From contig JBNGIO010005918.1 in the NCBI GenBank assembly GCA_049999805.1, forward strand, positions 62,475 through 105,356: a stretch of DNA of 42,882 nt. Reading direction: 5' to 3'. The notes under the pieces were generated by a model. The model ran no database searches, was not told the origin of the DNA, and was given only the letters and a program-made list of their open reading frames with translations. Of the stretch, positions 34,801 to 42,882 are shown one piece after another. Source of the stretch: Folioceros fuciformis. Lineage: Eukaryota; Anthocerotophyta; Anthocerotopsida; Anthocerotales. The position numbers and the translations under genes are program-made. Numbering within the stretch: the first letter of the stretch is position 1; each line of letters starts with the position of its first letter.

Positions 34801-35854
34801 ATGTTATGTGACGAAGATTCCCGCGCCACTGACCAGCACGCGCCTAGCCAACCAAGAGGCAGACGAGGAAAACCCTGGTTGCCAATTATAGTCGTGGAAC
34901 AGGCAAGCTACAGTCAGACCACCAGCCGGCGCCAATGGAAGGAAGAGCGAGAAGGACCCTTAGAAGCGAGATTTTCTCGCTTACTCCCAACCGATTTGCG
35001 GCAACGGTGGGAGGGATGAATCCGAACCTGCAGTGAACCTACGAGCCATAGAAAGGAGAAGGCTCGAAAATCATGCGCGAGGAAATTGAGCAAGGTTGCA
35101 GCGAATTCGAAGCGTGTCCAACGGTTGCCGAGATTGTCTCTTGACAACGCCACGTCCTAGAAACCAGAGAGCACTGGGAGAGTCAGGATTGGTACAGGTG
35201 AGAGGAAATGTTGTCAGAATTCTGCAAGCCTGTCTGGGAGAGACCTAATATTGCACAGCTTGTACGCGAGCGGCGATTACGATAAGGAATGACAAAACAG
35301 CGCTGTTTCGGCGCTGTGTAGGAAGGGCCATGGTTGGTGCATGTTATGCTCATTCAGGTGGTTGGCCTTCGTCCACGATGAGCTAAAAGAACCGCCTTTA
35401 CGAGTTCCAAAAAATCATGCAACATTGAGATGTCCGCTTTACATTTTTCGTGCCATCGTGGGGGCAACGTAGTGTATGGAGAAAAGCTGAACTTCACTCT
35501 CTTTACTTAATGGTAATCAGGACCAAATCCTTTCGTGGTCTAATCCATACAGCGCTGCTGCACGAGAAACCTTTCTCGCAGACTGATCGCAGCTCACACT
35601 CCTCTTCCACCCTAGTTTCCAGCGGCTACCTGAGGGGATGGTGTGGGCTGGCAAAAAATGTACGTACATCTCGAAATGACGACCGTCTACAGGATAGGAT
35701 AGCACAGGACTAGGGCACGCCCTGTAAGGCGAGGATGTTCAGTTTCTCCGAAGTGGAGAAGGAAAGACTTTTCCACAATGGCGGAAACTAGAGACCAAAC
35801 GACGAAGACTCAGCCAGCCCTCTTCAGATACGTTCGGGAAACGAGGATACAGTC
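34801..35854. other. Intergenic region downstream of the b561 gene, nothing recognised
   Basis: Higher GC than the repeat domain before it. Frames of 60-90 codons exist on both strands, but none has family motifs, splice continuity or conserved composition. The last 100 bp or so should be the 3' untranslated region of the DOMON-cytochrome b561 gene. Confidence 0.5.
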
Positions 35855-37290
35855 TCAAGGATAAGCACTGGGATAACTGTTCCTCGTTCCATCTTCACCG
35901 TTTTGCCCCATCTTCACCGTCGGAACCCTTGACCTCTTCTTCAAGTACATGATCCAGGTGCCAACCTCCAGGATAAGGGCGATGGCAGCCAGGATACACA
36001 GAACCGCGATGTAGGCATTCCTGTAGCCGGTTTTGGGGAGCCGATTCTGCTGCAAAAGATGGAAACCGATGAAGATATTGACCACTGCCAATATGAGAGC
36101 CCCATAGCCCACGCTGTGATGATACAGGTTCCAGTAGGGTCTAATTTTATACTCCTTGCCGGGTCTCAGGACAAAAGCCAAAACCTGCACCAGCACAATC
36201 CACGCTTAGGGTGAGTACACCCAAATTCAGCATAGCAAGTGCCCCCCTAGAACACACAATTACGCGACTAGAAATAAGTCACCTGCAAAATGGAGAAGAC
36301 AAAGATGACAGTTCCTAACGAAGCATGGGTTGATGAGGTGTAAGCAGCTTCGTCTCCGAGCTTCCGTCCTAAAATCCAAGCAGCCAGCCCCAGCACGAAG
36401 CCCGACACTTGGAAGACAATGTGGGAGTAGAACCAGGCGGGGTCTGCAGCCTGGAAAGGCCTGGCGTATCTGGCGATCATGATCCCCAGAGGAATGAAAA
36501 TACCCCAGCCCACCACTGCCAAAATGGCGTGATTCTGTCAATGATGAAGACGGAAGGGTGAGCACAGCGACCGAGAAGGCATATCATGTCATGCCATGCC
36601 ATGCGTACAGGAATCTGAGATTGCAACTCGACTTACGAAGTAGAGTTGCCTGTGAGAGACTTTTCCTGCCGTGACGGCCCCGCTGGAGAGATCGATGAAA
36701 CCCTTGCCCAAAACCTGGAGCGCAGAATGCTCCAACGCTTTCCCGGAGGAGTCCAGCGACCCCGAGTTCCAGCCATGGAAGACCGAGGTAGGTGCCCAAA
36801 CAATTTGGGCATACACCTTCCCGGTAGTACCCTCAAACTCACCGTCCTTGGCAAGCACAGCCACATGTTGCGTGGTGGCAGGAGGAGTGAGGGGAAGAGA
36901 AGGATTTTGGTCGAAAAGATCGAAGGCCCCGACGGAGACAGCCCCCTGAAAGACTCGCGTGATGATGACACCAGCTCCGGGCATGAAATCTTGTTCCGAA
37001 GAGACCACCGAGGGATTGACCCCCCATGCCACCCACACGTTGTCGGCACCAGCAGCTACGGCAGTGAAGCACACCTCCAGGGTACCGTTGCTGAGGAGAT
37101 TCCAGGCGATGGTGGCCGAAAGCTCGGGGAGCACCGCGCAGATCTGAAAATTCCTGGTGACGCCGTTGACGGTGAGATTCGTGGAGCAGCTCTGAGCGAG
37201 GGCCGGCGAGGGCAAGGCGAGGAGCAGGCACAGGGCGGCGGCGACGCATACCCATCGCACGGCCACGGACATAGTGCCCGATGAATTCAT
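35855..37290 (-). CDS. DOMON domain plus cytochrome b561 membrane protein
   Basis: Predicted trans-membrane electron carrier of the plant CYBDOM family, usually ascorbate-reducible and at the plasma membrane. Exons (5' to 3'): 37290-36637, 36534-36283, 36184-35855, GT-AG with phase 0 throughout, 411 residues, a normal length. A signal peptide (CVAAALCLLLALPSPALA) precedes a DOMON domain over about residues 45-190. That domain has AWNLLSNGTLEVCF, WVAWGVNP, GKVYAQIVWAP and the HGWNSGSLDSSG block. The b561 core has haem-ligand histidines in NHAIL (220), YSHIVF (256), THASLG (288) and YHHSVGYG (324/325), and WGIFIPLGIMIARY follows the first. The last helix is followed by a basic tail. The start at 37,290 gives the best signal peptide; a nearby Met six codons later is also possible. 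Confidence 0.94.
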
Positions 37291-38400
37291 GGTGGGAGCC
37301 GGACCTGGCAGGCAAGCAGAGGTGCGGTGGGTGTTGATGAAAAGCATAGATCTGGGGGAAGAAGCGGTCAGAGCAGCAGGGATAAGAAGACAGCAGCACC
37401 CGAGCTCCCTGAGCGAGCAGGTGGTCGGAGGGAGCCTCACCGATCACACACTCTACAGCCCGCTGACTCTTCCGCGGCCAAAGCTGGACTGACTTTACGG
37501 CAGTGTTGATTTGTGCTCCCTCGGCCACATTTGAAGAAGCACGGGACGGGCGCAGATGCTCCTCCCCAGTCCTGCCGGTACCCCTGGCGGCCGCTGCCTG
37601 GCAGGCGCCTGGGGCTCGGCGGATCCGCCGTACCAGGCAAGACTGCTCCCACGGCAGTCTGGAAGACGCGGTTCAAAGGAAGCCACGGCACTGGCGTGTC
37701 CCCCGCATCTCTCATCAGTGGCACTGCCCCTTTGGTGTTTCCAGGTCTTTACTGTCCCCCGACTTCGCCTTCCCGGGGTTGACCGGGACAAGACTGACCG
37801 CAGACCAGACTACGGTCCTTAGGGTTCAACCGTTCGACCTCTTCGCCTGCAATAGGAACCTGGGTCTTTAGGGTTTGGGCTGGACGGGCCCCACTCCGCG
37901 ACTCCATCTTCCTTCACGCCTTCCCTGCCGCGCTGCGGCACTTGCCACTGCCGCGCCGCGTCCCGTCCACGGACTTCGACGCCCTTTCGAGTCTTGAGTC
38001 TTGTTGGAGAGCTCCATCTGTCCCGCGGAGAGTGATGGGTAGGGTAGCAGGCGCGAGGGCGCTTGCTCTGTCCTTTCTTCCCTCCGAGTACAGTACAGGA
38101 CGTAGTGTTGCAGTACAACAGAGGATGCGTCTCACAGTCACCCTGAATAGTCGCTGCAGCGGGGATTGTACTTTTTTTTTTGGTATATATATATCACGCA
38201 GGGCTCCAGGAAGCTGCACTGGATTCAAGCCTGGTGCTGGTGCGGGTGCGGGTGCGCGTGCCGGGAACGCGCTCTGGAGCTGCGTGGACAGTCCAGTTCC
38301 ACTTTCCTATCTGCAAATGTATCTGCCTCCTCCATCTGTGATGTGCCGCCGAATGCGCTAGCCTAATATATTAACTTATAAGAATGCCACCCCCAACCTT
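37291..38400. other. Upstream region of the b561 gene
   Basis: GC-rich, with many overlapping open frames on both strands that share no family motif, so I treat them as composition artefacts. It should contain the promoter and leader of the b561 gene. Two telo-box-like words read AAACCCTAA-type on the minus strand: around 37,819-37,826 and, as a fuller match, 37,867-37,876. A T-run followed by (TA)n occurs near 38,168-38,193, and a short ggtgcg run near 38,236-38,262. Confidence 0.5.
37867..37876 (-). promoter_or_regulatory. Telo-box-like motif upstream of the b561 gene
   Basis: The minus strand reads AAACCCTAAA about 580 bp upstream of the start codon, with a weaker copy (AACCCTAA) some 45 bp closer. 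Telo boxes are known in plant promoters of growth-related genes. Their role here is only inferred. Confidence 0.3.
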
Positions 38401-41400
38401 AGCCTGTGTCTTGTTCTCCGGCTGCACCAAAATGCTCCGCCACGCAAGTCAGCCCGTGATTTCAAGATATTGCATCACCCTCCACGTGGGTTCTGTGTTG
38501 ACGTGTGTCAAATTCTGGCAGCGCAGCACTGCGTTCCTTTAGGAGGAGTACACAAAGAGGAGTGCTTGAAACATGGAGGTGGTCACCGACACTGACACTG
38601 GGATAGCAGAGCCATTTTGAGTGAACGAGAGATTGGAGAGTGCAAGAGCCTTCCGGGCACTGATAAAAAAAGAAAACTTACCAATTAACCTAGTCTCTCT
38701 ACATATGTATGTCCCTCGAGTAACAAAGCCAGCAAACCAAACCAGTAGTTGTGGATATTGTTCATCACCCCATGGGTCTTAAAAGGCAAGAGAGATGACA
38801 ACATGGTTGTTCTAGAGCATGGCTCTCCCACTCAACTTGAAGGGTTGATGACAACTTGTTCGCACATGGAGTCGGAGGTGAAGTTGAAGGGGAGCTCAAA
38901 ATTGCAGGTGGGTGAGACTGCAGGTTGCTTTTGCTCTCATCATTGCCACTCCTTTCCCGCTCCCATCCCCATCATAAGTCCGTTGTTACGAGGTGCAAGG
39001 GAGAAAAGAGCTATCGAAAAGCTGGCAGTCCGTTTGATAACGAAAAATTGTGTACCCAAGGGATTCCATTGACAACCCCGTCCCCGTTCCTCCAGGGGCT
39101 CTCGTGTCGGCGAGCTAAGGGGTAATCGTAAGAGCGCTTCACTTCACAGCCGCGCGGTACTCGCGGTCATGACTTTTGGTAGTGGACACTGGCTCCAGGC
39201 TGGCTATCACAGGCTACAACCGGCGAATTGTGGTGCCAGGGCCAGCACTAGCGTCTGTGCAAGATGTGCAAGTGTGACGAAGCGGAAGGCAAGTGGAGCA
39301 GGGTGGAACAGAGATAGGCAGAGCAGGAGCAGGCTCAGCCAATGTCAGACCAGACATGTGTGAGTGCAGGAGCAGGCCCGACGTCACGGTGTGACTTCCG
39401 TGACCTCCAGTGGAGCTGCTGCAACTTGCGCTGGGGGCCGTCCCGCTTCTCCCTGCATTCCAAGGCTCAGGATGCACGAGGGGCCTGAGATGGAGGACGA
39501 AATACAGGCTGTTTCGCGGACAGTCCGAGTACTAGCGGACCGACGAGATCGAGGAGAGTTTGAGATATGAAGAGCAGCAGGGGCCGAATCTTGAGCGAGC
39601 CTTGACCTGCTGGATGGAGATATGTATCATGGACAGCGACGCGTTAAGGACGTAGTGGCACAGGTTTATGTGTCCTTTTTTGCGAGGGATGCAAAGGACT
39701 GAACGCTTTATCATCCTGAGCATGGCCGGATGTCGGTTGACATCTTATCACTCCCTGCGACGTTTCCTACTGCTGGCATGAAACAGCCAACGCACAGCTT
39801 AGTTCTACCTTGCCCTCGCACCTCACATGTTGCTCGCTGAAAACCATGAGCGCCTCCATGTCTCCAGTCATCTGGTTTGTAACAACTGACATTCCGGAAC
39901 CTTTTGGTGAAGGCACGTGCCTTTCCCTCTGGGCAGCCATGCTCCTCACGCGTTCGAGCAGTGGCTAGGTGCCCCTTGCCGCAGTGGTATTGTTTTAGTT
40001 GACAGCTTCTAGACGCTGCTAGAATGACAGGCGCAGTTGAACCTGCAACCCTTCCGCGACCATGATCTCAGAAACAATTCCGTGATCACACATCTGCATT
40101 CGCTGGTACCGTTGTGGATAAAAAATAGATTAAAACGACCATGTCGTGAACGTCGTTTGCACCTCGTTGTCGCCGGCAGTTGTAAGAACCGGCCCTCGTT
40201 AGGAACTCAAGTCACTCAGGACCGGCAACCTGGACTCCGGACGCCCTGGCCAAACTGCCCAAGACTGGATGCTTTGCTTGAGACAAGCAGGGATCCTTCT
40301 GGGGGGAAGACGTAAGGATTGATTTTCCTCTTCTTCTTCAGGGAGACCTGTGAAACACTCAGGAGGTGTTGCTAAGGATAATGCCTGTTTCACTCCAAAA
40401 CATGGTGCAGGGGGAACAAAAAACACGATGCAGATCAGGAACCATGCCCTTCATGGACTCTTGCTTTGCATTTGTAGAAGTACACAAGAAAAAGTACTTG
40501 GACTTCGTCCATTCAAGTGTAGAACTGTGAACACTGAACTTGTATACCTACACTGAACCATATACCTGTTCGTGTCCTAGCCCACCATGAACTCTGAGGT
40601 CGCTTAACATTCCACTTGGTCGCAGGAGGAACTAGTTGCCTTCGCTACCTTCATGGTAGGCCTGAACCGTTTGTGAACATAATTCTTGGCAGGCATAGAT
40701 GCCCGGGTTCCTTCGGCCCCACCCCGTATCAGCAAGCTAGAGGGCACTGGGTTAGATCCATCACGAGCTATGAATCCATCTGTGATTGTTGCCTTCTCTG
40801 TACTGCCGGCATCTATGATTCAATTGGTGGCCATGAATAATGGATGAAACTAACGGGAGAGCGCTTTTCCTCATGGGGTTTCATGCCTGTCTCCATAGCA
40901 AATATGACATAATTCCTCACACATGTTGCTAATGGTGATGCGGCAGGCTAGAAACTTCCAAGGCTTTACATTTTCAAGGAGTCAAGCCACACAAACCAAA
41001 GCTCATGAGATTTGTTCACGAGGACGGTTCCACCGCCAGCAGACTGGAGAACGCATTCAGACAATGGTTGCAGCACATCCATCCGCAAGTTGGCAGGACC
41101 ATGAGTCCAACCTGGAAACATGTTTTCGTTTGATGCGGCAAGGTGGCATCTTTCATTTCATCTGAGGCTGGCCCCAAGTCATACAAAGAGATGGGCTTGA
41201 TTTTCATTTTTGCATGACAAGCACCCTTCAGCCCTCGGTTCCATCCTCCAGATGTTGGAGACAAGAAAAGCCCCATGTTCAACGACCACAGTATTAGACG
41301 AGACAGTATGCCTCCAGACAGTCTTGCGAGTTCCGTGAATTTAGGGTTTAGGTTCTAAAACATAAACCCTCTGTCCGGTTTGGTATGCCGTACATTGTTC

Positions 41401-42258
41401 CTAACTGAATATTCAATTTGTCAATGGCTTTGTGTTTCCCCTTGCTTTTCTTGTCGGTTTTAGTTGCCACGTGGTTTGTCTCTTTTCAAAACAAGTTAAA
41501 AAACATTGGTTTCAAGTTTGGAATAATTTAGCTATTTAATAGGTTGAGTACTTTTAAATAATTATATTATATCATTTTAACCAAATAATTTGAAGCTAAT
41601 GATCATTTTTTATCAATCCAGCAAGTCTATCAATGTTTTTTTTAAGATTGCTTTGGAATGATTGACTTAAAATCATTTTGTAATAGTTTTTAGATTTAGG
41701 GTTCAAAACAATAAGGCATATTAGTGTACAAGTATTACTTTTTGGAAACATGCATATAATCATGATGAGTACTAGAAATTAGTAGTAATTTATAGATAAA
41801 TAATTAGTTTGCATAAATAATCCCATTGAGTGATTCATATTGGTTTTGAAAATATTAATATGAGTATATTCAGTAATTATCTAGTTGTTAGATGAACGTC
41901 TAATAAAGAGTATAATTTTATCTTATATATATATACACTACTTTATAAATAATTTTTATTAAAAATAATATGTATATGATTAGATGGAATGTAAACCCTT
42001 TCAACTCCTAGATCAATCACACATTAGGTATTGAAGGTAGCTATCATCCTATATATTAGGTTGTCAATGGTAATTTGACGAGTATTGATCTTCGGGTTAG
42101 TCCAATTTAGATTGCCTTGACAACCAAGTGTGACTCCCACAATGTTGAAAACCAAAGCGTTCCTCTCATGTTAAGATATGAAATGAAGAAGGGCTATCTG
42201 CTATGGTATTATGAAGTGCTAGACCCGCATTTTGTTGTTGTTCTAAAGTTGGCATCAA
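38401..42258. other. Intergenic DNA, no gene seen
   Basis: No family motif, no exon series with closing phases and no RNA gene was found. From 38,400 to 41,300 the composition is mixed. From 41,340 to 42,050 it becomes strongly AT-rich, with many short A/T runs. A telomere-like word tttagggttt appears near 41,340, with an opposing aaaccct some 25 bp later. Confidence 0.5.
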
Positions 42259-42850
42259 CTAACACACTATGCACAAGAATGGATGAGAGAAATAGAGGCC
42301 AACGCTCTTTGCACAAAAATGAATTGAAGGAATGTGGACCAATGTCCTTTGCAAAAGAATGGATTGGAGGAATGGGGGGCAACGTTCTTTGCACGGGAAT
42401 GGATTGGAGAAATGGGGGCCAACGCCCTTTGCACGGGAATAAATTGTAGAAATGGGGGCCAATGCTCATTGCACGGGAATGGATGGGAGGAATGGAGGCC
42501 AACGCCCTTTGCAAGGAAATGGATCAAAGGAATGGGGCACAACACACTATGCATGAGAATGGATCAGAGGAATGAGGGACAACGCCCTTCGTATAGGAAT
42601 GGATTGCCGAAATGGAGGCCAATGCCCTTTATATGGGAATGGATCAAAGGAATAAAGGCCAATGCCCTTTGTGATCCACGAATAGATACCCACGAATAGA
42701 TCGAAGGAATGGGGGCCAATGCCCTTTACATAGCAATGGATCAAAGGAATCAGGATCAAAGGAATCGGGTCCCCAATGCTCTTCGTGTACAAATAGATGG
42801 GAGAAATGGGGGGCCAATACCCCTTGCATAGGAATGGATCCGGTTGTTCA
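42259..42850. repeat. 40-bp minisatellite running to the window edge
   Basis: About 14 head-to-tail copies of a unit like gaatggattggaggaatggg + ggccaacgccctttgcacgg, 40 bp long, first full copy at 42,277. Copies 11 and 12 are longer through internal duplications (gaatagat and ggatcaaaggaat). As 40 is not a multiple of three, every third copy returns to the same frame, which keeps long but meaningless frames open on both strands. The array may continue beyond the window. Confidence 0.93.
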
Positions 42851-42882
42851 AAGAAGACTGCTACGAAGGAAAGGGGGAGAAA

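Noticed and set aside
36646-37528. Long frames of about 210-230 codons on both strands over the b561 gene
   Set aside because: They overlap the first exon and the GC-rich upstream region of the DOMON-b561 gene, in other frames, without recognisable domains.
38749-41282. Assorted frames of 60-110 codons
   Set aside because: No motifs, no splice continuity and no compositional difference from surrounding DNA.
42117-42829. Several 60-120-codon frames with repeated peptides
   Set aside because: They are produced by the 40-bp minisatellite and occur in several frames on both strands, so there is no sign of selection for protein.

Overview
The window is nuclear DNA of a land plant. The genes have many short canonical GT-AG introns, the protein families are plant-type (plant cap-methyltransferase 2, DOMON/cytochrome b561, LRR receptor kinase), and there is a decayed Ty1/copia element primed from initiator Met-tRNA. 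One gene encodes the WDR60-type intermediate chain of ciliary dynein-2. Flowering plants have no cilia, so a lineage with swimming sperm (bryophyte, lycophyte or fern grade) is the best guess. I cannot name the species.

Region 1 (1-21,000) is gene-rich. I rebuilt seven spliced genes whose exon phases close exactly. On the minus strand: an mRNA cap guanine-N7 methyltransferase with a very long basic tail (1-3359, 3' end cut by the window edge), PDCD5 (8072-8773), the nucleoporin NUP88/MOS7 (8988-12500), a small unrecognised protein rich in Ser/Thr-Pro sites (15699-16356) and an LRR receptor kinase (16668-20904). On the plus strand: a cytosolic-type aldehyde dehydrogenase (5782-7846) and WDR60 (12640-15386). 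NUP88 and WDR60 are head to head, 139 bp apart. A 29-bp satellite array (4109-4879) lies between the methyltransferase and the dehydrogenase.

Region 2 (21,000-34,800) is a repeat domain. It holds a Ty1/copia retrotransposon (22,980-29,582) with both LTRs, PBS, gag and pol, broken mainly by stops that look like cytosine-deamination changes. A 203-bp solo LTR is nested in its RNase H region with a perfect 5-bp target duplication. Next to the 3' LTR is a decayed PIF/Harbinger DNA transposon (Myb-like DNA-binding fragment and DDE transposase). AT-rich DNA with a small minisatellite follows.

Region 3 (34,800-42,882) holds one convincing gene, a DOMON-cytochrome b561 protein (minus, 35,855-37,290). 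The rest is non-coding as far as I can see, ending in AT-rich DNA and a 40-bp minisatellite that runs to the window edge.

The genes do not form a pathway. They are unrelated housekeeping, ciliary, redox and signalling genes sharing a compact segment. The points most worth a second look are the methyltransferase tail, the ciliary gene sharing a tiny promoter with a nucleoporin, the small Ser/Thr-Pro protein, the PDCD5 that lacks its usual N-terminus, the nested solo LTR, and an intact antisense ORF inside the dead copia element.
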